Below the pieces are notes generated by a model. That model saw only the letters and a program-made list of their open reading frames with translations, ran no database searches and was not told where the DNA came from. Below are positions 22,451-31,351 of a DNA stretch of 64,000 bases, piece after piece; positions within the stretch are counted from its first letter, which is position 1, and each line of letters begins with the position of its first letter. The DNA comes from an uncultured Prevotella sp. (GTDB lineage Bacteria > Bacteroidota > Bacteroidia > Bacteroidales > Bacteroidaceae). Position numbers and translations under genes: made by a program. The DNA is taken from assembly GCA_946188165.1 (NCBI GenBank), contig CAMHTW010000009.1, positions 1 to 64,000 of the forward strand, written 5' to 3'.

Positions 22451-22500
22451 GGGAGTTAGGAGTTAGGAGTTAAGAGTTAGGAATTAAGAGTTAAATAATA
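22450..22500. repeat. Degenerate tandem GAGTTAGG/GAGTTAAG tract
   Basis: Repeats of RGTTAGGA / AGTTAAGA octamers fill the gap between the MORN gene and the next. Similar low-complexity tracts fill the gaps near 22975, 28975, 33830, 37675, 42661, 43540 and 63942. Confidence 0.6.
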
Positions 22501-22517
22501 TATTAAATTAAAGTACT

Positions 22518-22964
22518 ATGATTATTGACAAAATTGAGAATCTGAAGAATTATGCGCAGGTGAACCCCTTGTTCCCCAAGGTGGTTGAGTTTATCCAGCA
22601 GCACGACCTGAACGCTCTGGAGCCTGGCAAGTATGAGATAGAGGGTAAGGACCTCTTTGTGAATATCCAGATGGCCAAGGGTCGTACGCCCGAAGCTGCT
22701 GTCATCGAGACCCATAACAAGATGATTGATATTCAGATACCTCTCTCTGATGCTGAGACCTTTGGCTACACCCAGCGCGACCTGTTGCCTGAAGCAGAAT
22801 ACAACGAGGAGAAGGATATTACGAAGATTCCCGACCTGGCTGCCGACAGCTATCTGACCTGTCAGCCCGGCATGATGGCCATCTTCTTCCCGCAGGATGG
22901 TCATGCCCCCTGCATTGCCGGTGTACCTGAAATCAAAAAGGCCATCTTCAAGGTTAAGGCCTAA
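22518..22964 (+). CDS. YhcH/YjgK/YiaL family protein
   Basis: This encodes 148 residues, the typical size of the family (DUF386; cupin fold, often linked to sugar acid or sialic acid catabolism). Diagnostic segments are IEGKDLFVNIQ, the metal-site region ETHNKMIDIQIPL, and the C-terminal MAIFFPQDGHAPCI, where the histidines and acidic residues of the cupin metal site lie. It stands alone between the MORN gene and glgB, without sialic acid genes nearby, so the substrate cannot be inferred. Confidence 0.9.
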   Translation: MIIDKIENLKNYAQVNPLFPKVVEFIQQHDLNALEPGKYEIEGKDLFVNIQMAKGRTPEAAVIETHNKMIDIQIPLSDAETFGYTQRDLLPEAEYNEEKDITKIPDLAADSYLTCQPGMMAIFFPQDGHAPCIAGVPEIKKAIFKVKA

Positions 22965-23009
22965 GCTATGAAATTCGGTAAATGGTAAATTTGTAAATCG
23001 TAAATTACT

Positions 23010-25127
23010 ATGGCAACAACAAAGAAAACAACAACGACAGCGAAGAAGGCTCCTGTCAAAAAGGCCGCCGCAGAAAAGAAAACCACTGCCAAGAAAGCGG
23101 TGAAGAAGGTTCAGGAGCCACAACATATCGGACTGGTGCGTGATGACTCCTGGCTGGAACCCTTCGAGCAGGCTATTCGTGGACGTCACGACCACGCCTT
23201 GTGGAAGATTGGTCAGCTGACCAAGAACGGCAAGCAGACGCTGTCACAGTTTGCCTCTGGTCATCTGTATTTCGGACTTCACAAGCTGGCTAAGGGCTGG
23301 GTGTTCCGCGAGTGGGCACCCAATGCCACCGATATCTATCTGATTGGCGACTTCAATAACTGGCAGGAAGACGAGAAGTACCGCTGCAAGCGCATCGAGG
23401 GTACAGGCAACTGGGAGCTGAAACTCAGCGAGAAAGCCCTAAAGCACGGCCAGCTTTACAAGATGAAAGTGAAGTGGAATGGGGGAGAAGGCGAGCGTAT
23501 TCCTGCCTGGTGCCGTCGTGTGGTTCAGGACGACCAGACCAAGATATTCTCTGCACAGGTATGGAATCCTGAGAAGCCCTACGTGTGGAAGAAAAAGACC
23601 TTCAAGCCCAACAAGTCGCCGCTGTTGATATACGAGTGCCACGTGGGTATGAGTCAGGATGCCGAGAAGGTCGGTACCTACAAGGAGTTTACTGAGAACG
23701 TGTTGCCACGTGTCAAGAAGGACGGTTACAACGCCATTCAGGTCATGGCCATCCAGGAGCATCCTTACTATGGCTCCTTCGGCTACCATGTATCGTCGTT
23801 CTTTGCTCCCTCCAGCCGTTTCGGTACTCCCGAGGATTTGAAGGAGATGATAGACACGGCACACAAGATGGGCATTGCGGTCATCATGGATATCGTGCAC
23901 TCGCACGCTGTGAAGAACGAGGTGGAAGGCTTGGGCAATCTGGCTGGCGACCCGAATCAGTTCTTCTATCCCGGCGACCGCCACGAGCATCCGGCATGGG
24001 ACAGCCTGTGCTTCGACTATGGTAAGGACGACGTGCTGCACTTCCTGCTGTCTAACTGTAAATACTGGCTCGAAGAGTTCAAGTTCGACGGTTTCCGCTT
24101 CGACGGTGTGACCTCGATGCTGTATTATTCGCACGGCTTGGGCGAGGCTTTCGGAAGCTATGGCGACTACTTCAACGGCCACGAGGACGACAATGCCATC
24201 TGCTATCTGACGCTGGCTAACTGTCTGATTCACGAGGTCAACAAGAACGCTATCACCATTGCCGAAGAGGTGTCTGGTATGCCCGGACTGGCTGCCAAGT
24301 TCGAGGATGGCGGCTACGGCTTCGACTACCGTATGGCCATGAACATTCCCGACTACTGGATTAAGACCATCAAGGAGGTGCGCGACGAGGATATCAACGT
24401 CTGCTCCATCTTCTGGGAGGTTAAGAACCGCCGTCCTGACGAGAAGACCATCTCGTATTGCGAGAGCCACGACCAGGCATTGGTGGGCGACAAGACCATC
24501 ATCTTCCGACTGATTGACGCCGACATGTACTGGCACTTTGCCAAGAAGGACGTCAACGACCTGGCCCAGCGCGGTATCGCCCTGCATAAGATGATACGAC
24601 TGGTAACGGCTGGTGCCATCAATGGCGGCTACCTGAACTTCATGGGTAACGAGTTCGGTCATCCCGAGTGGATTGACTTCCCGCGCGAAGGTAACGGCTG
24701 GTCGTATAAATATGCCCGTCGCCAGTGGAACCTCGTTGATAATAAAGACCTGTGCTACCACTGGTTAGGCGATTTTGATCGGAAGATGCTTGAAGTCATC
24801 AAGAGTCAGAAGAATTTCCAGGATACACCCGTTACGGAAATCTGGCACGACGATGGCGACCAGGTGCTGTGCTACATGCGCGGCGACCTCGTCTTCGTGT
24901 TCAACTTCTCGCCGACGCGCTCTTATACCGACTACGGTTTCCTCGTGCCAACGGGTTCTTATGAGGTGGTGCTCAACACCGATGCCAAGGAGTTTGGCGG
25001 TAACGGCTTTGCTGACGACAGCATAACCCACCTTACCAACTACGACCCGCTGTACGTTCAGGACCATAAAGAGTGGTTGAAACTCTATATTCCTGCACGC
25101 TCAGCAGTAGTGCTTAGGAAACTGTAA
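23010..25127 (+). CDS. glgB: 1,4-alpha-glucan branching enzyme with H1-like N-terminal tail
   Basis: This encodes 705 residues. It introduces alpha-1,6 branches into glycogen in the cytoplasm. An N-terminal CBM48 region (about 90-180) precedes the GH13 barrel; catalytic residues are D365 in FRFDGVTSM, E419 in IAEEVSGMPG and D488 in ESHDQ. The family is the eukaryote-like GH13_8 type. The first 35 residues are an unusual Lys/Ala/Thr/Pro tail (KKAPVKKAAAEKK, KTTAKKAVKK), resembling histone H1 or AlgP-type tails and not needed for catalysis. Other glycogen genes are not adjacent. A strong intrinsic terminator follows at 25152-25183. Confidence 0.94.
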   Translation: MATTKKTTTTAKKAPVKKAAAEKKTTAKKAVKKVQEPQHIGLVRDDSWLEPFEQAIRGRHDHALWKIGQLTKNGKQTLSQFASGHLYFGLHKLAKGWVFREWAPNATDIYLIGDFNNWQEDEKYRCKRIEGTGNWELKLSEKALKHGQLYKMKVKWNGGEGERIPAWCRRVVQDDQTKIFSAQVWNPEKPYVWKKKTFKPNKSPLLIYECHVGMSQDAEKVGTYKEFTENVLPRVKKDGYNAIQVMAIQEHPYYGSFGYHVSSFFAPSSRFGTPEDLKEMIDTAHKMGIAVIMDIVHSHAVKNEVEGLGNLAGDPNQFFYPGDRHEHPAWDSLCFDYGKDDVLHFLLSNCKYWLEEFKFDGFRFDGVTSMLYYSHGLGEAFGSYGDYFNGHEDDNAICYLTLANCLIHEVNKNAITIAEEVSGMPGLAAKFEDGGYGFDYRMAMNIPDYWIKTIKEVRDEDINVCSIFWEVKNRRPDEKTISYCESHDQALVGDKTIIFRLIDADMYWHFAKKDVNDLAQRGIALHKMIRLVTAGAINGGYLNFMGNEFGHPEWIDFPREGNGWSYKYARRQWNLVDNKDLCYHWLGDFDRKMLEVIKSQKNFQDTPVTEIWHDDGDQVLCYMRGDLVFVFNFSPTRSYTDYGFLVPTGSYEVVLNTDAKEFGGNGFADDSITHLTNYDPLYVQDHKEWLKLYIPARSAVVLRKL

Positions 25128-25151
25128 GAATAATAAAATATGTGTAAATTT

Positions 25152-25183
25152 GCCCAAATGTTCACGTTTGGGCATTTTTTTTT
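25152..25183 (+). terminator. Intrinsic terminator after glgB
   Basis: GCCCAAA (25152-25158) and TTTGGGC (25167-25173) form a perfect 7-bp stem followed by A and a run of nine T. Confidence 0.9.
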
Positions 25184-25252
25184 GCAAAATGCTGTTATTT
25201 TCCAATTTTATTTAGTAATTTTGCAAGCAATTTAGAAAGAATTCTTATTTTT

Positions 25253-26140
25253 ATGGTGCATAATATCTTTAAAGGGCTCGGTATCGCACTGATAACTCCT
25301 TTTCTGGAAGACGGTTCTGTCGATTACAAATCGCTTATCCGTCTTGTTCAGTATCAGCTGGATAATGGAGCCGACTTCTTTTGCATTCTCGCTACAACCG
25401 GCGAGACTCCAACTCTGACACAAGACGAAAAACAGAAAATCAAGAACCTGATTGTCGACCTCGTTGGCGGACGCGTTCCCATCCTGATGGGTTGTGGCGG
25501 TAATAATACCGCAGCCGTCATCAACGAGTTGCAGACGGGCGACTTCCGTGGCATCGACGGCATCCTCAGCGTGTGCCCATATTATAACAAGCCTTCGCAG
25601 GAAGGTCTTTACCAGCACTTCAAGGCTATTGCTGCAGCTACCAAGTTGCCTGTTGTCCTCTATAACGTGCCTGGTCGTACAGGTGTCAATCTGCAGGCTG
25701 CTACTACCGTCCGTCTGGCCCGCGACTGCGAGAATATCGTGGCTATCAAGGAGGCTTCCGGCAATCTGGAACAGGTTGACGAGATTATCAAGAACAAGCC
25801 GAACAGCTTCGATGTCATCAGTGGCGACGACGGTCTGACATTCCCGATGGTCAGCTGTGGTGCTGTGGGTGTCATCAGCGTTATAGGCAACGCCCTGCCC
25901 AAGGAGTTCTCGAAGATGATTCGTCTGCAGATGCGTGGCGAGTACGATGCTGCCCGTAAGATTCATCATCGCTTCATCGACCTCTTCTCGCTGCTCTTCG
26001 TCGATGGCAACCCTGCCGGCGTCAAAGCCATGCTAAGCGAGATGGGTTACATCGAGAACGTGCTGCGTCTGCCCTTGGTGCCTATGCGCGTCAAGAATGT
26101 GCAGCGCATGAGCGAGATTCTGAAAGAACTGAAGATATAG
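25253..26140 (+). CDS. dapA: 4-hydroxy-tetrahydrodipicolinate synthase
   Basis: This encodes 295 residues, the normal length. It condenses pyruvate with aspartate semialdehyde in lysine and diaminopimelate synthesis. The Schiff-base lysine is K166 in AIKEASGN; the proton-relay tyrosine is Y137 in LYNVPGRTG, and CPYYNKP gives the second tyrosine. TAATTTTG about 30 bp upstream is a -7 element. It is followed after 25 bp by the SpoIIE-like phosphatase gene on the same strand, so some read-through is likely. Confidence 0.96.
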   Translation: MVHNIFKGLGIALITPFLEDGSVDYKSLIRLVQYQLDNGADFFCILATTGETPTLTQDEKQKIKNLIVDLVGGRVPILMGCGGNNTAAVINELQTGDFRGIDGILSVCPYYNKPSQEGLYQHFKAIAAATKLPVVLYNVPGRTGVNLQAATTVRLARDCENIVAIKEASGNLEQVDEIIKNKPNSFDVISGDDGLTFPMVSCGAVGVISVIGNALPKEFSKMIRLQMRGEYDAARKIHHRFIDLFSLLFVDGNPAGVKAMLSEMGYIENVLRLPLVPMRVKNVQRMSEILKELKI

Positions 26141-26165
26141 CAATCTCTTGAAAACGCTTAAAGCT

Positions 26166-28196
26166 ATGCAACGACCGATACTGACAGCCTTACTAATATT
26201 CCTGAGTGGCATCCTGATGCCGCTCTGGGCTGATAGTAAAGACGACCAGGGATGGCGTCAGTACGAGACGGAGATTGCCAAAGCACGCCAGAACGACGAC
26301 GACAAGAAGTTGGGTGAACTACTTTCAGGGCGTATGAGTACATTCTACAACCTGAAGATGGCTGACTCCATTACCGCCCACTTCGAGGAGGATATGAAGG
26401 AACTGAAGCACATCAGTCAGTGGAATGCCTACTATGATGTGTGGACGTGCTATATCAATACCCTGATCTATTTCAGTTTTAATAAAAATATGGCCCTTCG
26501 CGAAGTGCAGCAGATGTTCAACGACGCGATGGAGCGTAAGAACGAGTATGGTCAGGGTATTGCCTACTACACGATGGGTAGTGTTTATCTGAACATGAAC
26601 CATTTGGACGAGAGTGCCGCTGCTTTCCAGAAAAGCATCAAACTGCTGCGTCAGCAGAATCCGCCTCCCGTCTATACCCCTGAGGTATTCTCGTATCTGG
26701 GCGACGTATTCAACGAGCAGGGAAAGTACAATGACTTGCAGAAACTGACCGTCGAGTGGCAGAAGTTCATTCAGGACTTCCTGAAGTCCTATCCCCAGCT
26801 CAATAAGGATTATCAGAACATTCTGTGGTTCTACTACCACATAGCCTGCGCACAGGCTGCCATCGGTCAGGACCGCTTGGATGATGCCGAGGAATGCACT
26901 ACGCGTGCCGAAGAGACACGAGGTTCCGACAACAGCTACGAGACGTTGCAATGGTTAGTGACCATGGCCCAGCTGCGACTGAAACAAGGCCGCCTGGCCG
27001 AAGCGCTCGAATTGAATACGCGACGCCTGAACCTGGTGCCACCCAACGAGGACAAGGGCGTGTTCATGTCCGTTGCTAAGCAGCGCGGCGAGATACTGAT
27101 GCGTATGCACCGCTACGAGGAATCGTCAAAGCTGTATCAGGAGATGTGTCGCCTGAAGGACTCTATCAGCGGTGCTAATACCAAGAACCAGCTGAACGAG
27201 TTGAACACCATGTTCCACGTCGACGAGCTGAAAATGGAACATGAGCGCACACAGTTCCGTAATACGCTCTATATCATTGGCATTATCCTGTTGGCAATGG
27301 TCATCTTCATTACTTTCCGCGTCATTGCCGCACGCCGCCTGAAGAAGGCTCACGACCAGCTGCAGGCTACCCACGAAGAACTGTTGACGGCTTACGACCA
27401 ATTGGAAGAGACCACAACGGCCAAGGAGCGTATCGAGAGCGACCTGCGTATTGCTCGAAACATACAGATGGGTATGGTGCCCAGCCGTTTCCCAGAGCGT
27501 CCCGACCTCGACCTCTATGCGTCCATGACGCCTGCCAAGGAGGTTGGTGGCGACCTTTACGGTTACCTGCTGATGCCTGCCGACAAACCCGAAGACGAGG
27601 CCGACAAACTCTATTTTGCCTTGGGCGACGTGTCGGGTAAAGGTGTGCCAGCCTCTCTGTTCATGGCACAGGCCACGCGCTTGTTCCGCACGTTGGCTGC
27701 TCAGGGCATGAAGCCTGCCGAGATAGCCACGCGCATCAACGATGCCTTGTCGGGCGAGGATAACGAGACGTCGATGTTTGTCACCATGTTCCTGGGACTC
27801 ATCGACCTGAAAACCGGTCACCTCGACTTCTGCAATGCCGGCCACAATCCGCCCGTGCTGATAGGCGAGGGTAGTGCCGATTTTATTGACATGATTCCCA
27901 ACTGCCCCATCGGACTCTGGCCTGGCTTCGAGTTCGAGGGCGAAGAGATAGAGAACATCACGGACCGTCCGCTGTTCGTCTATACCGACGGACTCAACGA
28001 GGCCGAGAACCGTCAGCAGGAACAGTTCACTGACGAACGCCTGCTGGACATACTGGCCCATGTGCCCTTCGAAACTTCGCAGCAGACCATCGAGATGTTG
28101 CGTGCCGAGGTCGAGAAGCATCGTGACGGTGCAGAGCCTAACGACGACCTGACCATGCTATGTGTCAAAGTAATCAGTAATCAAGATAACCAATAA
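26166..28196 (+). CDS. Membrane TPR protein with SpoIIE-type PP2C phosphatase
   Basis: This encodes 676 residues with a signal peptide (PILTALLIFLSGILM), a periplasmic region of TPR-like helices to about residue 350, one transmembrane helix (LYIIGIILLAMVIFITF, near 368-385), a coiled linker and a cytoplasmic SpoIIE/RsbU-type serine phosphatase (about 420-676). Phosphatase metal-site segments are EVGGDLYGY, LGDVSGKGVPASLFMA, CNAGHNPP and VYTDGLNEAEN. The ATG at 26166 is preferred over a TTG at 26148. With the three genes that follow it forms a partner-switching set in which it would dephosphorylate the STAS protein in response to an envelope signal. Confidence 0.9.
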   Translation: MQRPILTALLIFLSGILMPLWADSKDDQGWRQYETEIAKARQNDDDKKLGELLSGRMSTFYNLKMADSITAHFEEDMKELKHISQWNAYYDVWTCYINTLIYFSFNKNMALREVQQMFNDAMERKNEYGQGIAYYTMGSVYLNMNHLDESAAAFQKSIKLLRQQNPPPVYTPEVFSYLGDVFNEQGKYNDLQKLTVEWQKFIQDFLKSYPQLNKDYQNILWFYYHIACAQAAIGQDRLDDAEECTTRAEETRGSDNSYETLQWLVTMAQLRLKQGRLAEALELNTRRLNLVPPNEDKGVFMSVAKQRGEILMRMHRYEESSKLYQEMCRLKDSISGANTKNQLNELNTMFHVDELKMEHERTQFRNTLYIIGIILLAMVIFITFRVIAARRLKKAHDQLQATHEELLTAYDQLEETTTAKERIESDLRIARNIQMGMVPSRFPERPDLDLYASMTPAKEVGGDLYGYLLMPADKPEDEADKLYFALGDVSGKGVPASLFMAQATRLFRTLAAQGMKPAEIATRINDALSGEDNETSMFVTMFLGLIDLKTGHLDFCNAGHNPPVLIGEGSADFIDMIPNCPIGLWPGFEFEGEEIENITDRPLFVYTDGLNEAENRQQEQFTDERLLDILAHVPFETSQQTIEMLRAEVEKHRDGAEPNDDLTMLCVKVISNQDNQ

Positions 28197-28207
28197 AACG
28201 AAAGCTT

Positions 28208-28618
28208 ATGAGAAAGGAAATAAAGATTAAGAACCAGATTGGCGAGCTTGAACGCGTCAACCAGTTCCTGGAGGAGATTGCTTCGGAACTGGGATTAGAC
28301 ATGGAGCTCCAGATGAATCTGAATCTGGTGCTTGAGGAGATGGTGTCCAACGTCATCTTCTATGCGTATCCCGAAGGTAAGACTGCCGAAATCGAGCTCG
28401 TGGCCGAAAGCCACGGCAAGGAGCTTACCTTTGTGCTCACTGACCGTGGCAAAGAGTTCGACCCTACTGCCAAGGAAGACGCCAACCCCGATATCAACCC
28501 TATGGAGCGCGACATTGGCGGTATGGGCATCTATATCGTTAAGAACATCATGAACGAGGTGTCCTATCAACGTCTGGAGGGCAAGAACCTGCTGACAATG
28601 ACAAAAGAAATCAAATAA
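28208..28618 (+). CDS. RsbW/SpoIIAB-like anti-sigma serine kinase
   Basis: This encodes 136 residues. HATPase_c_2 fold with the N-box NLVLEEMVSNVIFYAY, the G1-like DRGKEFDP and the G2-like IGGMGIYIVKN. Such kinases bind and phosphorylate a STAS-domain antagonist and sequester a sigma factor or other target. No sigma factor gene is adjacent, so the target may lie elsewhere or the module may control another output. It starts 11 bp after the phosphatase gene. Confidence 0.9.
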   Translation: MRKEIKIKNQIGELERVNQFLEEIASELGLDMELQMNLNLVLEEMVSNVIFYAYPEGKTAEIELVAESHGKELTFVLTDRGKEFDPTAKEDANPDINPMERDIGGMGIYIVKNIMNEVSYQRLEGKNLLTMTKEIK

Positions 28619-28648
28619 TAATAACAACAATTTAAAATATTAAGCATT

Positions 28649-28960
28649 ATGACACAGATTATCAAAGAGAATGGTAAGACCATCATTAAGACCGGACAGC
28701 GTATTGACACTATGAACGCCCCAGAGTTTGAAAAGGAGATTCAGCCCGCATTGGCTGATGGCGGTGTGGATTTGGAGATGGACTGCACAGACCTGAACTA
28801 TATGGCATCGAGCGGTCTGCGTATCATTCAGAAGACCATGCGTACCGTGATGCAGCAGCGCGGCCAGTTCAAGATGACCAACGTAAACGCTGAAATCTAC
28901 AAGGTGCTGGCCATGACCGGCTTCACCAAGTTTATGAAGGTTGAAAAGAAAGCTGAATAA
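28649..28960 (+). CDS. STAS-domain anti-sigma factor antagonist
   Basis: This encodes 103 residues, a single STAS domain of the SpoIIAA/RsbV type. The phosphorylatable serine lies in YMASSGLRII. It is the expected substrate of the kinase at 28208 and of the phosphatase at 26166, and lies 30 bp after the kinase gene. Confidence 0.92.
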   Translation: MTQIIKENGKTIIKTGQRIDTMNAPEFEKEIQPALADGGVDLEMDCTDLNYMASSGLRIIQKTMRTVMQQRGQFKMTNVNAEIYKVLAMTGFTKFMKVEKKAE

Positions 28961-29000
28961 CAACATAGTTCGTAATTTGTAATTCCTAATTCCTAATTAT

Positions 29001-29927
29001 ATGTTATATGCTTTCCTGATTGCACTTGCCATTGCCGTCGTGCTTGGCATAGCATATTATTTCGAGCTGAAGTCCAGTCGCAAGCAGGCTGACGAGCAGA
29101 AACAGCTGCTGGCCGACTATCAGCGACGTGTGGACGAACAGCAGAAGCTGCTCGAAGACTATCGTGCACTCGAAAAGAACTTCGATAACGTTGGCGAGGG
29201 CTACGAGCAGGCACTGCTGGCCTTCGACAAGATGGAAGAAGAGAAGGAAAAGTCGCGCCAGGCCAACGAGGCTCTCGAAAAGCGCTGCAACGCCCTCTAC
29301 GTCGAGCTGAACCAGTTGAAGGAGACGACGCAGAAGAAGGCCGAGGTCATGAATCCTCTTATGCAGCAACTGCAGTCAGCCCTTCGTGCCACTGGCGACA
29401 TCAAGCTGCAAGGCATGCTGGCAAAGATTGTCGACCTTGACGACATCCCTGCTGACCTGCCGCCAATCAGCCGCACCGACAATGTCATGGTGACCCAAGT
29501 TTCCGACGAGGCCATTCGTCTCTCAGGCATCGACAAGGCACAGTATATTAAGTTCGAGAGCGTTGTTGCCCCCGACGCAGCCGTTACCATGCTCTCTACC
29601 AACCTCAGCAAGGCCGTTCGTGCCCTGACCCATCTGCTGGAAAATGCCCTGAAGTTCACTTCCGAAGGCAGTGTCAAGCTCATGGTCAATGTCGATATGG
29701 AGAAGATGCAGGCCATCTATACCGTTGAGGATACAGGCTCAGGCATTGAGGCCGCTGATGCAGAACGCGTCTTCGAACCCTACTTCAAGCTCAACCAGTA
29801 CTTCGATGGTCAGGGCATCGGACTCACCGTAGCCCGTAACATAGCCCGCCGCTTAGGTGGCGAACTCACGCTTGACGGCGAGTATGCAGGCCCCGGTTGT
29901 CGCTTCGTGCTTGAACTCCCCATCTGA
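29001..29927 (+). CDS. Membrane-anchored coiled-coil HATPase protein
   Basis: This encodes 308 residues: an N-terminal transmembrane helix (AFLIALAIAVVLGIAYYF), about 110 residues of coiled coil, and a histidine-kinase-type ATPase domain. N-box HLLENALKFTSEG, G1 VEDTGSGIE, F-box FEPYF and G2 DGQGIGLTVARN are all present. A canonical phospho-accepting histidine motif (HE/D) is not seen in the coil, so it may work on a partner protein or be a degenerate histidine kinase. It is the last gene of the partner-switching set and is followed by a terminator. Confidence 0.87.
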   Translation: MLYAFLIALAIAVVLGIAYYFELKSSRKQADEQKQLLADYQRRVDEQQKLLEDYRALEKNFDNVGEGYEQALLAFDKMEEEKEKSRQANEALEKRCNALYVELNQLKETTQKKAEVMNPLMQQLQSALRATGDIKLQGMLAKIVDLDDIPADLPPISRTDNVMVTQVSDEAIRLSGIDKAQYIKFESVVAPDAAVTMLSTNLSKAVRALTHLLENALKFTSEGSVKLMVNVDMEKMQAIYTVEDTGSGIEAADAERVFEPYFKLNQYFDGQGIGLTVARNIARRLGGELTLDGEYAGPGCRFVLELPI

Positions 29928-29951
29928 TTTCAATCCCCCTATAATTAATAA

Positions 29952-29989
29952 GAGTCGCCCCTCACACACAGTGAAGGGCGATTCTTTTT
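29952..29989. terminator. Intrinsic terminator after the partner-switching set
   Basis: GAGTCGCCCCTCAC (29952-29965) pairs with GTGAAGGGCGATTC (29971-29984) with two imperfect pairs, followed by TTTTT. The clostripain gene ends about 60 bp further on from the opposite direction. Confidence 0.85.
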
Positions 29990-30048
29990 CTATTTGTTCT
30001 TTATTATTACCATCGAACAGCCGATATGGAGCGATTAGAAATAAGCTG

Positions 30049-31275
30049 TCAATAGCCGACGGACGACCAGCCTACTGCCTGATACCACTGCATGTTCTTG
30101 ATGTCGGTATTGTAAGTATAGAGGCATGTTTTGGCATAATATAGGTCGAGGGGGAAGAACATGCTGACGCAGCCCATCTTGGCATCGGTAACTTTAAAGT
30201 CATTGAAATTGACCGTGTTGGTATTCATGGTTTCCCACATAGGCGCTGTGACTCGTTTGGGAACGGCCTGCAGCAGAGCCTGATGCCACGTTTCGTAGGC
30301 CTCTGGCTGCTCCAGTAAGGCTGTTCGAATCATGTCGTTCATATCGTACATAGTCTTATTAATATTGTCGTAGCGTCCATTTGGTGCATAATAATAGATG
30401 ATGCCTTTAGTGGCAGTAGCATCACCCTGCTTCAGGTGCGCAGCAATGGCAGGCATGACTTTTTTTGTGGCAGCGGCTAACGAGTCCATCTGGCTGAGAC
30501 GGATGACCGAGATGGGCAGGTAGTTGGGATAGTCCGCAGCATAAGTGTCGGCAATGTCGTTGTAGAAGGTTTCGGACTGGCCGAATAAATGCTTCACCAT
30601 TTTGTTGTAGGGCGCACCAAATCCAGGAATCTCGGCGGGCGAGCCTATGAGGTAGTCGGCACAATGACGCAGTTCGTATGCAACCTCAACCCCCATCATG
30701 TTACAGCAGTCAGCAAAAATGTATTTCCATTTGATGCCTAACTGCTCGAAACAGGCACGCATATCGGGGATGCTGAGCCAAAGTCCATTGTTGGCATTCT
30801 GCGAATTGTTACCATTATCAATGCCAAAGGCACGACGCTTATCCTTTTCGAAGCACCACCCGCTGGCATGACCCCATAAGACGAGACCGTACTCTTTGGC
30901 AGGACATAGCTTCACAATACGGCTAAGTATTTCGGTAAATACTTTAGGCTCGGATGTATAAAAGTCTTCGCTATACTTAAACAGCGTATCGACAGGATGG
31001 CTTGAATTGCCAGTGATGCGGGCAATGAACGGTTTTTCATTATTGCTAATACGGTCAACATACATCACGAGACGGTCGTCACCTGAGAGCGTATTATACG
31101 AACCGTTGACCAACTCCTGGATATCGCCATTGGTAAACGACGAAAGCGTGTTGTCGCCAGAAATAAATACAATCACCGTCCGGCGAGCCGTGGTGGGTTC
31201 CGAGTTGTTGTTGCTGTCCTTGCTGCATGCCGTCAGGAGTAGCAGCATTGTTATAGAAATCAAAAAATGCTTCAT
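30049..31275 (-). CDS. Clostripain-family (C11) cysteine peptidase lipoprotein
   Basis: This encodes 408 residues. The start at 31275 is chosen because it opens a lipoprotein signal (MKHFLISITMLLLLTACS, Cys in the lipobox), while the frame extends far upstream without support. The C11 catalytic His is in LVLWGHASGW and the Cys in FADCCNMMG, both with correct spacing. Such surface lipoproteins cleave after basic residues or act in self-processing; in Bacteroidota relatives include clostripain-like fragipain. Its promoter region overlaps that of the divergent lysozyme gene. Confidence 0.88.
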   Translation of the reverse strand: MKHFLISITMLLLLTACSKDSNNNSEPTTARRTVIVFISGDNTLSSFTNGDIQELVNGSYNTLSGDDRLVMYVDRISNNEKPFIARITGNSSHPVDTLFKYSEDFYTSEPKVFTEILSRIVKLCPAKEYGLVLWGHASGWCFEKDKRRAFGIDNGNNSQNANNGLWLSIPDMRACFEQLGIKWKYIFADCCNMMGVEVAYELRHCADYLIGSPAEIPGFGAPYNKMVKHLFGQSETFYNDIADTYAADYPNYLPISVIRLSQMDSLAAATKKVMPAIAAHLKQGDATATKGIIYYYAPNGRYDNINKTMYDMNDMIRTALLEQPEAYETWHQALLQAVPKRVTAPMWETMNTNTVNFNDFKVTDAKMGCVSMFFPLDLYYAKTCLYTYNTDIKNMQWYQAVGWSSVGY

Positions 31276-31293
31276 TCTTGTGATATTTTGGCG

Positions 31294-31331
31294 CAAAGTT
31301 ACGGCTTTTTCTGCAATTTTTAGTATCTTTG
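31294..31331. promoter_or_regulatory. Overlapping divergent promoters
   Basis: On the minus strand TAACTTTG (31301-31294) faces the peptidase gene; on the plus strand TATCTTTG (31324-31331) faces the lysozyme gene. Neither has a good TTTG -33 element. The two promoters are so close that transcription of one should interfere with the other. Confidence 0.6.
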
Positions 31332-31351
31332 CACCTAAATTTAACAGAAAA

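Noticed and set aside
23439..24761. 440-codon open frame antisense to glgB
   Set aside because: A shadow of the codon bias of glgB; the protein has no domain and no promoter faces it. The same holds for antisense frames over ftsZ (19049-19876), the MORN gene (21656-22414), the phosphatase gene (27126-28121) and the antiporter gene (33293-33775).
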